This document shows positions 1 through 10,627 of a stretch of 64,000 nt of DNA, one piece after another. The translations under genes were made by a program, and so were the position numbers. The DNA comes from Micrasema longulum (Eukaryota > Arthropoda > Insecta > Trichoptera > Brachycentridae). The DNA is taken from positions 62,001-126,000 of the forward strand of contig JAGVSM010003431.1 in assembly GCA_022494885.1 (NCBI GenBank), in the 5' to 3' direction. Every line of letters starts with the position of its first letter. The first letter of the stretch is position 1. Under the pieces are notes generated by a model. The model saw only the letters and a program-made list of their open reading frames with translations. It was not told the DNA's origin and made no database searches.

Positions 1-411
1 AAATATTTTAAGTGAGTCAGCGTAAGAAATAAGTATTTTATTAGATTTATTCTTACAAGCTTTTAGGGACATTGAACTCCTAAATTCCTAAGAAGTTTAA
101 TTAAGATTACGAGGGGTGGTTGAACATTACACATTCTTAATTTGCGCATACATACAAACTTTCTTCATTCTTCCTCATGTTACCTTCAGTACCTACTCTT
201 GATCCCTTAGCAACACATTATGGTGCTAATTGCACTTTATTTCGTTAATTACAAGACATATTGCAGCGTTTTCTTTGTCAACAACTGTAAAACTAGTAAT
301 TAGACATAAAATTATTCATCAGTATAGGTAAAACAAATGATTTCATTGAAAATATATGATGGTGAGAGTGGTGCTATTATAAGATAACGACATTCACGAG
401 AAACAAAGCTT

Positions 412-1245
412 AAATCTGGGGTGGTATTCTGAATCTCCTCTACCCCCTAGAGAATGATTAATTTACAGATTTGTAATTTTGCATGTGTTTACATTTTGCT
501 TCATATCTGGCCACACTGATGATTAAACGTCAAATAAATATGAACACATGAAATCAAACATGATAATTTTCATTTAAAACATTATTGCGATCTTAAGCAT
601 TACTCAAAACACTTATTAAGTTGAATTGCCCAACTCGCATTAATTTTTTTCCCGTCTTTTAAACTCTTTTATTTATCATTTAACGTTAAATCATCCGTGT
701 GGCCATTACATTATGAAGCAAAATGTCGTCGTTAACATCTTAAAGGTTAACCTTTCCCTCACTAAGCATCCAAAAATTACACAGGATCCAAACGGGGGGA
801 CCAAACGACCCCAGCGCCTACTTGTATATGGCGTCAGGAGAATAAAACGTTGGAAGTGTTTATGACCGTGAAATAATTTATTCATGTTTTCGTGTACACA
901 TATTTTACTCATTCGTGTATTTTATTCATTTTTGTTAGTTTGGCGAATGCTCATATACATAAAGTGAAATTGACCCTTGTATTATTAACGTCTTTTTTGT
1001 TTGAATATTTAAAAAAAAGACAACTATTTTAAAGCAAAAACAGGAAAATGCTTCTTTCTATTAATTTCATGATTACAAAAAATATACGGCTAATAGCTTT
1101 AATAATACTTGAGTTATCGAATTAAAATCGGTCTATGGGGGATTCGAATCCCCCTCTTCCGTCCGGCTAGGTTAAAAAACTAAAAATCTCCAAACAAACC
1201 ACTCTCTAAGGCGTAGAGAAGATTTAGAATACCACCTCTGGTCGT
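412..1245. mobile_element. Foldback element FB-B, copy 1 (interrupted)
   Basis: The left arm (about 412-540) and the right arm (about 671-725, then 1196-1245) are inverted copies of each other. Both contain the block GTGTGGCC/GGCCACAC followed by a TGATGATTAAACGT-type stretch, and outer ends built round CTACCCCCTAGAGA. The second copy at 61.7-62.2 kb aligns over the same parts, which fixes the family. No coding capacity is seen, so this is a non-autonomous foldback DNA element. The right arm is broken at about 726 and resumes near 1196. Confidence 0.6.
726..1195. other. Sequence interrupting FB-B; contains an 18-bp perfect palindrome
   Basis: This stretch separates two parts of the FB-B right arm, so it is probably a later insertion. 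I do not recognise it. Positions 1137-1154 read GGGGGATTCGAATCCCCC, a perfect palindrome that contains a tRNA B-box-like core on either strand. No A box or cloverleaf is evident. Confidence 0.35.
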
Positions 1246-1888
1246 GTCGAGGTCGAGAGTGGACGTAATGACTATTGATTTTATTATTATTGTATTGTGA
1301 TTAAAGGAGCTGGCAATGGAAATTACCGTTTTATTATCCACCCAATAAATTTAAATACAGTAAAGGTTAACCGTGTTTAAATTAATTATTAATGAAATTG
1401 CTGTTTTTTGTTTTTAAACCGAGAGGTGAAACCTACATGGCTTGTATAAGGGAAAGATAAACCCCCTAGGCAAGGATTTTGATCAACTTTCTGCGTCGGA
1501 GGCAAGGTTGTTCTAGTTGACGCCATTTTCTGAAAATTCAACTCTTAGAGTTGAATTCACTAGAGTTTCATTACGCCGATAAATAAGACCGAAAAATTAC
1601 AAATGAATATCTAATCCTCAAATATTGCATACGTCAGAAATATATGATTAAACCCCTAACAATAGCGACTAGCGAATAGTATGAAGAATAAAGTCGGGAT
1701 TGAGGGAAAACAATACAACCAGTTCTAGTTGACCGATCTTTCCTATTTTTCCACCTTTAAGTTTTAGTTTCAGTAATAGTCATTAATTTTTTTTTATTTT
1801 TCAATTTATAAAATAAAATTTTGCATCGAGTGCCCTCAAATATAAAAGAGTTAAATTGGTTAAGTAAGAACAAAGTTCACTTCTTATT
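1246..1888. other. No gene seen
   Basis: AT-rich single-copy-looking sequence. The only structure noted is a near-perfect palindrome at 1535-1557 (AATTCAACTCT and its complement). No open frame or recognised repeat. Confidence 0.4.
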
Positions 1889-2080
1889 ATTAATAATAAT
1901 AATATATCTTTATTAACCATACTATACAATGTCATACATACAAAAATAATAACAAAGGTATACACAGTTAAATGACGGACTTACTGCCACTAGCAATTTT
2001 TCACAGTCTAACTAAAACTAAATAAAAAAAAACATAATAAAAATTAATTAATTAACAAAAAAAAGATAAATAAATAAAAA
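1889..2080 (-). mobile_element. LINE 3' end (untranslated)
   Basis: Read on the minus strand, this ends in AATAAAG followed by a run of TTA/ATA trinucleotides (1890-1905), the usual tail of a 5'-truncated non-LTR retrotransposon. No coding part is left. The family is not identified. Confidence 0.4.
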
Positions 2081-2570
2081 CCGTAAAAGTTTATTTATAG
2101 AAATAAATTAAACACAAATTCGGACCATATTCTTCATTTTTCAGGTTTTACTAAATTAGTTTTCAAAAATGTAGATCATTATTTGATCGGTTGAATAAGA
2201 GGTTTATATCCCACCATTTTCTATTTTTTAATTGCCGTGACCTAAATTTGACACTATATTGTTTTGATTCATAAGTCTTCGGTCCTTGGTCGGCACCTCC
2301 TGACCCCCCACCCATCCTCTCCCTTCTCCATCACATACCAGTAAAGTTCTGCGCCTCTATATCGTGTAGTAAGTAAAGTTGTACATGTTAAGCCCGTTTT
2401 ATACAGATCTGAAAACTGACCTTGCTTGTGGTAACTACTCAGATTTTGACTCTAAAAATATTGTGTCGCATAATACACAAATCGGTTGAAATCTTGAAAG
2501 AAAAAATTAAAATGTTATGTTCGTCCTCATTTTTATACAATTTTTCACTCAAATTCTGGGCGCATACAAA
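2081..2570. other. No gene; pyrimidine-rich tract
   Basis: No gene or named repeat. Positions 2286-2340 form a C/T-rich tract (CCTCCTGACCCCCCACCC onward) that stands out from the AT-rich background. Confidence 0.35.
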
Positions 2571-2690
2571 CCACCATCATCGTCAAATCCTTATTCACAC
2601 CAAATGGCACATCGGTTACAGAAAGGTAAGGTTGATCAGTCGCACACTTGAGGTACCAGTTCAGGGACAGTCAAAATTGCAGTCTAAAAC
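2571..2690 (-). mobile_element. SINE-A fragment, 3' part only
   Basis: Degenerate minus-strand copy of the SINE-A body and tail: CATCATC tail remnant, CACACCAAATGGCAC hairpin remnant, then AAGGTAAGGTTGATCAGT and CAGTTCAGGGACAGT, which match the body of better copies (for example 11991-12257). The tRNA-like head is missing. Confidence 0.55.
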
Positions 2691-3035
2691 TACCTTATAA
2701 ACAAACATTTTATGATGATTTTCCCAAGAAATGAACCAAGGACTTAAACCATGATAAAAGCGCCAACCACTATACAATATGGTGGATTTTTCTACACTCG
2801 ACATCCGTATTTAAAATTTCCGTATCTGAACGTTGCCATCGAGTGGAAAACAGTCGTCCAAGAACCTAATTATATTTCACACACAGTATATTTTTTATCC
2901 GATCAGACACATACAAAACATTCATACTTATATTTTCTTTTCATTTATTTATTTTTTGCCTCTTTTTATTTTATTTTACCATTGCAGACTAGTATCTATA
3001 TTAATTCATTTATATACCTACGAGTATTTTTCAAA

Positions 3036-3195
3036 TATTTATAAACCATAGAATACAAAGAATTTTACAAAGTATAATAATATGAATTATATTCCCAGGA
3101 GTTACAACAACTCAATTCGGGACTTGAATAATATTTGCATTGTTTTAAAAAGCAACATTCATAACAATAAAGAAGCAAAGCTAGCAAACTAAATG
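3036..3195 (+). repeat. Dispersed repeat E, copy 1
   Basis: Shares a conserved core with 5440-5610 and, inverted, 61545-61680: an AT-rich start with ACAAAGTATAATA, then ATTCCCAGGAGTTACAACAA, then CTCAATTCGGGACTT, then an A-rich end with AACAATAAAGAAGC. No terminal inverted repeats or coding sequence are visible. It may be a LINE untranslated region. Confidence 0.5.
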
Positions 3196-3231
3196 TATAT
3201 CACAACAATATGTAAGCCTAAAAACTTTTCT

Positions 3232-3575
3232 TACACTTCCAAAAATGGAAGAAGTGGTCAATCTAGGACTAAGAGAGATAAGGTCGTAAGCATCACATAC
3301 TACGCAAACGATACAATCATAGTGGTAGTAGCGATTTCTGATGATAAGGACAGATTAAGTTTGTAAAACAGAAAGTTTATTTATTTTTTAATATTTAGGT
3401 TTTAAAAATAATTCTTGAATCTAAACTCCGAAGTGAGGAAACAAACGAGTAAAGTCTTGGCAGCATCTGGATACCTAAGAAATATCGTATGACACGAAAC
3501 AATATTCGAATATACGAAACGTGTGCCAGACCTATAATGGTGTATGCAATAGAGACGAGGGTTTTGCAAGTTCTT
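3232..3575 (+). pseudogene. RTE-type LINE reverse transcriptase fragment
   Basis: Decayed piece of a non-LTR retrotransposon polymerase. One frame reads VSITYYANDTIIVVVAIS, a damaged version of the catalytic YADD block. A later frame reads NSEVRKQTSKVLAASGYLRN, typical of the segment after the RT palm in RTE-like elements of insects, followed by a frameshifted ARPIMVYAIETR-type block (3525-3560). Stops and frameshifts throughout show it is dead. A poly-T/AT stretch at 3370-3400 splits the two parts. Confidence 0.6.
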
Positions 3576-3639
3576 TTTTGTATTTATTTATTTTCCTGAT
3601 ACGTTTCGAAGCTATAATTATACAAAAAAACACTTTTAA

Positions 3640-3745
3640 ATTTATTGGTTGGCTGGGAAAAATTGCCATTTGGCAATAAGCCCGCCAATGTACGAATGTG
3701 CGTGCACAAAAAGTTAAGTAAATGAATAATTTATTACGTTTTGTT
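3640..3745 (+). mobile_element. LINE 3' end with ATTGCC/GGCAAT hairpin
   Basis: Starts near TTGGTTGGCTGGGAAAAATT and carries a perfect 6-bp hairpin (ATTGCC-ATTT-GGCAAT), then AAGCCCGCC and a short tail with AATAA. The same signature recurs at 44.1, 49.7 and 58.4 kb with different loop bases. Such a 3' hairpin is probably the binding site of the element's own reverse transcriptase. Confidence 0.55.
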
Positions 3746-4335
3746 CATTGCGCATGCTCATTTGATTATATCCATACATGAAATTATTCCGTTCAATAAA
3801 GTAACTAAAAAAAGTTTAATTTTTAGCGATTTTTTGTTCAGTTATCCGAACCGTGTAATAAAAGCATTATATACTAAACTCACAGTCCCCTGTGATCAAC
3901 AAATGAGTTCATGTTAATTTTCCTCTGAGACTCTGCAACACAAACTTGTGCAAAGCTCTTGTTAGTTGGTCTACCAAAGGATATACGCAAAACGGTATGG
4001 TACATATCTACATTCTTATATAATTCACAAGGAACAGTTTATCCCCTTTCATAATTGGAGGCACCTGAGAAAATAATATTCTGAGCACATAACTCATTAT
4101 TGTACAAAGTTAATTAAGATCAGTTAAGACGTTTGAATGTAATGAACACATAGTTTAATGAGTTGAAAACAGTATTTAATTGGCTATAGAGACAGTCTAG
4201 GACCTTAAATGTGTTAAAATACATTATGTTATGGATCACTAGCGCATAATTTTAATAAAAACTAGTTTTTTTCACTTGTTTTTTCGTGTCACTTAACTTT
4301 TTTCTGATATTATATTACAAATCGTGTATAATGGA
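3746..4335. other. No gene seen
   Basis: AT-rich sequence without a recognised repeat or credible open frame. Confidence 0.35.
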
Positions 4336-4479
4336 TGGGTAAGAGGACAAAGAGGAATTCTAGGTAACAACGGAATGGATGAAAAGGCTCGAGAAGCTAC
4401 GCTTAGAAGAACAGCTCCTTTTTCAGCGTCGAAAGAGATACTCCGGAGGCGTAATGCAGAAGCATTGGTGAGGGTCTAA
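4336..4479 (+). pseudogene. RNase H domain fragment of a LINE
   Basis: A 47-codon open stretch ending in TAA reads WVRGQRGILGNNGMDEKARE near its start. This matches the last RNase H block of RNase H-bearing LINEs (W-V-x-G-H-x-G-I-x-G-N-E-x-A-D-x-L-A-R). The histidine is replaced by Q and the ADxLA part is altered to MDEKA, so it is inactive. It may come from the same family as the LINE C-termini at 34.5-34.9 and 49.0-49.3 kb. No reverse transcriptase part is seen next to it. Confidence 0.55.
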
Positions 4480-5435
4480 GGCACATTCATGGTTAGAATA
4501 TTACAGGTAATAAGAATAATAAATGATACCAGGACACCAAATGACGTAATCTATTCATGTGAAACGGAAAACCTACTGATGTCTATCAATTTCCGGCGTC
4601 TCCCGAATGAATTATTAAGAATATGCGTAGAAGTTCCTATAAATGCCCAGTGCCGAAATTTTCTCCAACCACTTTCCAACTCTACTCAGTAAAATAAAAC
4701 TAGGAGACGAAATCCATTTTTAAAATATATAATTTGTACATTATAAGCAAGTTCAATAATGCTCCAACTCACATATGAGAAAATCAAATTGTGCTGGAGT
4801 CCTATAATAGTTTTTTTGGTTCAATTTTTATCGTTTTAGTAAATATTTTTTGTTGTTGTTTTTTTGCGAGATGTTTTTTAATCTAACTTCCCTATAAAAT
4901 AAACATTATTTCACAATTTACATTAGGAAATACAATATATTAACTGAAAATTATAGCAAACGATAAAAAAGCACTAGACAAAAAAACTTATAATATTTTA
5001 CACAAGTATCTTGTTCAACAATGGTATATTAAATTAACCATTTTTGAAACGAATGCCTAAGAAAAATAAAACGTAATTAAAGATTTCAGAAAACAACAAT
5101 TATTATTATTATTATGAATCTACTGGGAAAACAAAGAAATTAATATTTTATTTCAGTTATAAAACAAAGTAAACTGAAAACTTTCATTCTCTATATTACG
5201 TGACGAAATGAAAACAACGTTTGAGTTTGTTTGTTCACATTTATTTTAAAGAATTTAGAATTTTTTTGTGTTTGATATCCTTTTTATTTTAAGGGATAAA
5301 CTTTCATCTTTTGCTATTTTTAAGAATGAATTTATTAATAAAGACGACATCATCGATTTTTTTATAAGAACAACTAAGTTTACGGTCTTTTCCCGGGATT
5401 GAATAAACAAACTTTATTCAATATATTTTTTAAAA
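4480..5435. other. No gene seen
   Basis: The first 200 bases may be decayed LINE sequence continuing from the RNase H fragment; a 67-codon frame there is not recognisable. The rest is AT-rich with a short ATT trinucleotide run near 5098-5116. Confidence 0.3.
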
Positions 5436-5439
5436 TTTT

Positions 5440-5610
5440 ATTTTTTATTTATAAATCATAAACACAAAGTATGTTACAAGTATAATACGTTGAATTACAT
5501 TCCCAGGAGTTACAACAACAACAACTCAATTCGGGACATAAATAATATTAGACTTTAGAAAATAACACATATTGAGAACAACAAAGAAACAAAACATTTT
5601 AGTATCATTT
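5440..5610 (+). repeat. Dispersed repeat E, copy 2
   Basis: Best copy of repeat E: ACATTCCCAGGAGTTACAAC, a short CAA run, CTCAATTCGGGACATAAATA, and an A-rich end with GAACAACAAAGAAAC. It lies just upstream of a hammerhead-bearing element end, but the same neighbourhood is not repeated at 3.0 kb. Confidence 0.5.
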
Positions 5611-5694
5611 AAATGATAAAGAAGAAACAAATAAAAACATATATTTAGTATATTTGTAATCCTAACTTTATGGATCATTGTTATATTTTAGAGA

Positions 5695-5880
5695 TATATT
5701 AGTAAAATTATTTTGTTTTATGAACCAGTGTTTATTGACACAACCGACTAGTTTCGGCAACTACAAGTTGCCCTCTTCAGGATTATTGTATATCCCTATT
5801 TATTTATACTTGCACATTGTTTGTATTCTTTTTTTATACATAATAATGTTCCCTCACTGGGATGTCCCGTGCCGAGGTAA
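5695..5880 (-). mobile_element. Hammerhead-bearing retroelement end (Penelope-like or retrozyme-like)
   Basis: On the minus strand a GC-rich motif (CCTCGGCACGGGA, complement of 5866-5877) lies about 80 bases before a hammerhead ribozyme (5740-5786), which is followed by a CAATAAACAC tail. Hammerheads inside LTR-like ends are known from Penelope-like elements and retrozymes. No open frame for a reverse transcriptase is left. The GC motif recurs at 30.9 and 61.3 kb. Confidence 0.5.
5740..5786 (-). ncRNA. Hammerhead ribozyme motif, core intact
   Basis: Minus-strand order is stem I strand AUAAUC, core CUGAAGA, stem II GGCAAC-UUGUA-GUUGCC (6 bp), core GAAA, a minimal stem III (AC-UA-GU), cleavage base C, then stem I strand GGUUGU, which pairs with AUAAUC over 6 bp with two to three G-U pairs. 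All invariant catalytic residues (CUGANGA, GAAA, GUH) are present. The very short stem III is the feature known for hammerheads in Penelope-like elements. Self-cleavage after GUC is predicted, not shown. Confidence 0.7.
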
Positions 5881-5983
5881 ACATTTTACAAAATGCGAAA
5901 CATGCCTAAAATGAGCTATTTAACAAAGTTAACATAATAATAACAATAAAAAAACGTAATTAATCCAATTAACCTAATTATCA

Positions 5984-6535
5984 TTAACATAATAAACAAT
6001 AAAAAACTAAAATAATTTTAAAAAACACAACCAATTTATATAGACCAATAGAACAAATTTCGTAAACAGTACACATATTTGACCTATTTGGCTTGATCCA
6101 CTCACCGATACGTGCGCAACTCACCTCCACTATCCATTTCTTAATAGCAATTTTATATTGTGAGAACTTACTAATTGTCCTTATGGATAATGGAAGTAGA
6201 TTGTACACTTTGACCGAGTAGTAGGTCAATCTTCTTTGATCGAAGGTTGTATTTATTTTTTTGCAGCATCAGGGTGGAGTATCTAGTAACTCTTGTATTT
6301 GTAACGGAAGGTAGAGTATAATATTTACGTGCGTATAGTAACAAAGCTTTTACATGAAGTTGTTTTATAGATTTTATATTAAGATTTTCAAATATACCGA
6401 GGGAGCTAGTTCTGATTGGGACTCTTAAAATATTAATAATATAAGTAAAATGTTTTTGAAAAAATAATTTAATGATGACAAAAGGACTTAGTATCATATC
6501 TATAGTATACATTTGGTAGCAAAAAATCATTAAAA
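5984..6535 (-). pseudogene. LINE ORF2 C-terminal region
   Basis: Two overlapping minus-strand frames (6171-6530, then 5984-6229) encode the region after the reverse transcriptase. The end reads NLLPLSIRTISKFSQYKIAI and KKWIVE, nearly the same as NHLPLSIKTISK and AIKKWIVE near the end of the LINE at 59.6-60.5 kb, so both belong to one CR1/jockey-like family. A frameshift near 6200 separates the parts. The upstream RT domain is absent, as expected for a 5'-truncated copy. Confidence 0.7.
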
Positions 6536-6539
6536 AGCG

Positions 6540-7360
6540 TATTAACTAGAAGCGTCAAAAATTGGTTGGTGAAATAGAAAAATTAAATTCTAAAAAGCAT
6601 GTATTGTGTCCATATCTAAATCGTCTTTTATACTAATTAAACGAATAAAACATTATCTCGCTAAAACATTATTCCCTTAATAAAGAATTTAAACATAAAT
6701 TTCCCAAGAAAAAGTTTACTCCCGTAAATAAGCTTATAATGATTTAAAATACGCGGTATCTGTTTTTTTCTTTTGAATCCAATAAGCTTTAACGTTTTAA
6801 TTTTATAGAATTCTTAAAGAGATCGCAGTCAAGTTGTTTTTTCGCCACTTTGTAGAAGTGGGAGTATTCAATTTAGGGACAATGGCGGGTGGGGCTTAAT
6901 ACTTTTTACGTTTCTCCTCGTACACCCTCTGTTGCCGGCTCTTGGACTTTGCATTTTGATGACGCCCCAAGGAAGCTTAAAGTTTTACCTGCTCCCTTGG
7001 GAGTGGCTTTTAGTTTTTATTGCTAACAGTTCTATTCGAAGGAAATTGTGTCGCTAGAAGGAACGGTCCCGCGCAGAGTCCCCTACCTGATTGATAATAT
7101 TAGCTCCAAGGAAATACGCCATTACCAGCTAATAATGGCGTTGAAAAGTCTAGAGTCGCCTTGGCCCCTATTTCGAAAAGGACTTCTAAATTGGTAAAAA
7201 GATCAAAGAAACATCTAGTTAAAAAAAACATCGATGTTTATTTCGAACCGTTTACTGAGCACATTGTGCTAAATATGTTAACGTTTAGCTTTTGGTAGTG
7301 AGAATAATACAAAATCTGTAAAGAAGTAGCTAGAATATTTAGAAAATAATAAAAATAATA
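6540..7360. other. No gene; base-balanced patch at 6880-7170
   Basis: The centre (about 6880-7170) is much less AT-rich than its surroundings and has no stop-free frame of note, no repeat match in this window and no RNA fold that I recognise. It could be conserved non-coding DNA. Confidence 0.3.
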
Positions 7361-7995
7361 TTATAACAGAGATGAAGAACATTTAAGAGAAGGTAACATA
7401 GAGGTCTAGGCATCTACAAGGTTTATGACCTGTCATTGGCTGGTTTTTTAAATTTATTATTATTATTTTTTAAATTAATTTTTTTTGTTTTTTTACAATA
7501 AACATAATAATAAAACCGAGTATTAAAAAAATAAAGCATAATTACAAATCAATGAAATACATATTAATATAAAAAAGCAAACAAAAATCCCACAAAGGCA
7601 TGGCCTGTTCGTGGGTACACAAGAAAATGTTAATGAATTTTTGCTCTTATCATAAATAATGGACAGTTATCAAATTTTTGTACAACATAAGAAAGAAAAA
7701 ATAAAATATTCTGTAAAAGATAATATGCTTTTTTTTTAAGTGGCCACTTTTCACATTGTGTAACATTCACCATTCTGCCCATATTTGGACATCTATGTTC
7801 CTTCAATTATTTCATCTGTTGATGTTTGTGGAGTTAAAGAGCAATGACAGGTCGTAAGCCCTGTAGATGCCAAGACTTCTATGTTACCCTTTTTTAAATG
7901 TTTTTTATCTCTGTTGTAATATGTTAATATTGACAGCTCCCCAGGGAGTCAAATCTAGTCCTTGTTTGAACAAACTCAAAATATTGTTGAAATGA
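7361..7995. mobile_element. Foldback element FB-A with an insertion
   Basis: Left arm 7361-7446 (TATAACAGAGATGAAGAAC, TCTAGGCATCTACAAGG, GACCTGTCATTGGCTGG) is repeated inverted at 7845-7925. The outer flank at 7930-7990 carries the family's CTCCCCAGGGAGT and GAACAAACTCAAAATATTGT blocks. At least nine copies of this family occur in the window (for example 20398, 37045, 57405). No transposase frame is seen, so it is non-autonomous. An AT-rich block at about 7450-7735 interrupts it. Confidence 0.65.
7450..7735 (-). mobile_element. Probable LINE tail inserted in FB-A
   Basis: Lies between GGCTGGTTT and AAGTGGCCAC, which are adjacent in intact FB-A copies. It starts with a (TTA)n/T-rich run, as the tail of a minus-strand retrotransposon would. 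The internal sequence is not identified. Confidence 0.35.
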
Positions 7996-7999
7996 TAAA

Positions 8000-8565
8000 T
8001 AATTTAAATAAAAGATAGTTATTTCAGGTTCTCAGAACTTATTTGATTGTATTGCTTTAGTAGATTTGTAGTCCTGCGGTAGAGTTGCAAATTCCAGATC
8101 CAATGTTTTACAAATATTTTTAAATAACAAAAAAATAAAATACAAAAGATAAAAAGTACATCATAAGGAAATAAACCGTTTGTCCTTTTATAAAATATTC
8201 AGATTATGTTATTATAATAAGCGAGCAAGTTTAATGGTTTCGAAATATCTATAATAAAGAAAAGTTACAGGAATTAATTTTTGTTACAATGTTTGAAATT
8301 TGCAATCGACTAAATAAACTAAATAAATTTGCAAGAATATGGAAATGATTATCCAATAATGGAAGAAATAACTGTAAAAGTAAAAAAATAATTCTAATAT
8401 GCACCAAAGTTTTTAAACAATTCCTTAAAAATATAAAGAATGCGAATAGTTTTTTATCCACAGGAAATAATTCAGGTCTGAAAGGGTTAAACACATAATT
8501 AAGATATTGCTTTTAGTAATAAGTCCGCCAAAGTACTTTTTCATTGCACTTGAAGTTTTAAATAA
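8000..8565. other. No gene seen
   Basis: AT-rich. Frames of 81 and 133 codons on the minus strand have low-complexity composition and no recognised domain. Confidence 0.3.
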
Positions 8566-8569
8566 ATAA

Positions 8570-8782
8570 TAAATAATTAAAAAAAAAAATCTTTTGAAAA
8601 GTAAAATCTCTGTGAATGGGGTTATACTAAAACAGGTAAAGGAATTTGTGTATCTGGGAAGTATGTTTACTTGGGATAAAATGACTAAGAGATATATTAA
8701 AAGGAGGGTGAGTGCCGGGCACAGAATGTATGGTGCACTTAAATCGACCTCGGCAAATAAATGCGGAGAAATGGGATGATGG
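8570..8782 (+). pseudogene. RTE-type LINE fragment (post-RT region)
   Basis: The frame at 8594-8779 reads VNGVILKQVKEFVYLGSMFT and later IKRRVSAGHRMYGALK. This is the well-known F-x-Y-L-G-S block and the following RR-x-x-x-G segment of RTE-like polymerases (thumb region). It is 5' and 3' truncated, with a small deletion after MFTWDK compared with the usual DG-x-x-x-x-D-I spacing. Confidence 0.6.
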
Positions 8783-9119
8783 TTTGTTTTATTTAAACAA
8801 AATTGAGTCATGTCTTTATTGCCCATCGATTTATTTTTATTGTGGTATTATAATTATCAATTATTCTCTTGGTAAACTTATTGTGACAATAAAATGTTTA
8901 CAGGTATCATTAAAATTTTATTGAAACTCTAATCAGTGAAAAAGAGAAGTGTGGTAATTAAAAAACATTTTGTTTTATTACTGAAAATAATTAACGAACT
9001 TTGCATTAAATTGACTTAAATGCGATATAAAACTGCTTTTAATAATGCTTATTTAACTTAGTGTAGGCAATTTATAAAGCACTTAGAAAATAAACTGTAT
9101 ATAAATATTATTAATTAGC

Positions 9120-9176
9120 AGGATTGACGAGTATTTTCGACTCGATGGCCGCTCTCAGGCGAAAATTCCGAAAAAG
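9120..9176. mobile_element. Arm of DNA element H
   Basis: GACGAGTATTTTCGACTCGA followed by TGGCCGCTCTCAGGCG matches the inverted-repeat arm at 62929-62975. Only one arm is present; RTE-type sequence starts directly after it. Confidence 0.5.
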
Positions 9177-9177
9177 A

Positions 9178-9330
9178 GAATCTTCTTCTTATTCTTTTCC
9201 ACATCCGCTCCTAAGTGGAACACGTGGACAGCACCAGTTGCCTTCAGGAGACTCTCCCCAGCCAGCATTTTGCCTCCCACGTCAATCCAGCGCCTCTTAA
9301 TTCCGCCGAATAAAGTCTACATGACGAAAA
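9178..9330 (-). pseudogene. RTE-D LINE 3' end
   Basis: Minus-strand reading gives RRWIDVGGKMLAGESLLKAT and then GADVE, followed by a hairpin (GTTCC-ACTTA-GGAGC) and an AAGAAG-rich tail. The 30.1-30.3 kb copy matches over the hairpin and tail. This is the last part of ORF2 plus the 3' UTR of a non-LTR element. Confidence 0.5.
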
Positions 9331-9356
9331 GAAAATCATGTGGAGATAAATCCGCC

Positions 9357-9530
9357 GCGCAGTTCAGTAGTTGACGCATTCGTCTAACATGCTTGAGGTC
9401 CCAGGATCGATTTCTAGCAGGGTCGACATGAAATGTTAGTTTTTAAGGTGTTTTAACTCTTCAATCTGGTACTGGAAATGTGATTACCTTACCTTCCATG
9501 TATCAAAAATGATCTATAAACACTACAATT
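9357..9530 (+). mobile_element. SINE-A, degenerate copy
   Basis: The head remnant CGCATTCGTCTAACATGC and B box AGGATCGATTTC are followed by GTCGACATGAAAT, CTGGTACTGGAAATG, TTACCTTCCATGTATC and AAAAATGATC, in SINE-A order. The tail after 9530 is lost. Confidence 0.6.
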
Positions 9531-9554
9531 AGTATTAAGTGATAAAGATGTACG

Positions 9555-9960
9555 AAGGCATTGTTATTGTCCCAGCTCCGTAAACAGCTTCGACCGTGCA
9601 GGACAGAACGCTGGGACAATACGAAAATTTGGCCGCTGTTCACAAGTGCGCGCTGCGAAAATGAACACGCGACGGCGTTTATTACGAGTGAATTCACGAA
9701 TAATACTATTTATTTTATACCGAGATGTAATGGAATTGTTAAAGAATTAACTAAATACCAAAAAAATATTTTTTCTGCCTCTATTTTTAGCAGAAAAAAT
9801 ACGCGGAGCTACGCGCACACATTGAGCAAATCGGTATTGTCACAAGGTCCGGTTCGTGCGCGACCACACGAAGACAATGCGGCTGCGGGCTGTGCGGGGG
9901 TAATCATTGTTCCGCGGAGATAGACTGCCTGTCTATCTTGGAGAAAATGTCTCGCCAATG
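9555..9960. other. GC- and CpG-richer patch, unassigned
   Basis: Contains two inverted pairs: TTGTCCCAGC with GCTGGGACAA (9568-9620) and TTTTCTGC with GCAGAAAA (9771-9798). A 120-codon plus-strand frame spans 9561-9923 but has no recognised domain and no coding-like composition. It could be a transposon remnant or a regulatory element. Confidence 0.3.
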
Positions 9961-10282
9961 TTTTGCCCTACAAATTGTTGTTAACACGTGGATAACGGTC
10001 GAGTTTTGGGACAAAACAATAATGCATTGTCTACCTTTAATGCACAGGTTCCGGTAGCCGACGGAGAGGCATGGAAGCACCAGGGAGTGGACATGGAAGG
10101 AAAATGCTAATTATGTTCTCTGCTGAGATTTATCTAGAAATTTTATATATTGTAAGCATTTTTCAGGGCGGGTATTGCCATCTGGAAATTTCTTCCTATC
10201 TACCTAAAAAAATTGGTATATTTGTATTATCTTGATAAAATACTTAGACTAGAAGGTAAAATACTTAGGATGTGCTCAACAA
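9961..10282. other. No gene seen
   Basis: Moderately balanced sequence up to 10120, then AT-rich. Nothing recognised. Confidence 0.3.
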
Positions 10283-10385
10283 TGGCGGCCTCCGTGGTGT
10301 AATGTCTAAGACGCTTGACCAAGACAGGATGTTCTATGATTTATTTTACCACTGTAATTGGGATTCTTGGCTTGTTTTAAATAAA
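10283..10385 (+). mobile_element. SINE-B, shortened copy
   Basis: Starts GGCGGCCTCCGTGGTGTAAT, the A-box half of the tRNA-like head, then lacks the B box and jumps to ATGATTTATTTTACCACTGT and AATTGGGATTCTTGGC, which is the 3' half seen at 53168-53345. About 70 bases are deleted internally. Confidence 0.6.
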
Positions 10386-10627
10386 TACTTAAAATATAGT
10401 TTACAAAACTAAATTTATTTGAGATTGAATAAGCGCTTACCCATTTTTTTCTACCCACTAGTTTTCTAAATAATTTAAAGAAGGCTTATTTGATTTTGGT
10501 TTGAAGTAAATTAAGTTCTAAATATATTATAAAAATAGGGCAACCATCAAATTATACATATATTCGTATTTGAGAGACACACAGATAATTACTATCTTAA
10601 AACAAGTTTTTTAATAAAAAAATACAT

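Noticed and set aside
1137..1154. tRNA T arm or restriction-type operator
   Set aside because: An isolated perfect palindrome with no cloverleaf or neighbouring gene.
2751..3044. 97-codon open frame
   Set aside because: Low-complexity F/Y/I-rich composition and no domain; a chance frame in AT-rich DNA.
8249..8826. 81- and 133-codon minus-strand frames
   Set aside because: They overlap a plus-strand LINE relic and AT-rich DNA and show no coding character.
9561..9923. 120-codon frame as a gene
   Set aside because: No recognised domain, inverted repeats inside it, and no gene context; kept only as an unassigned patch.
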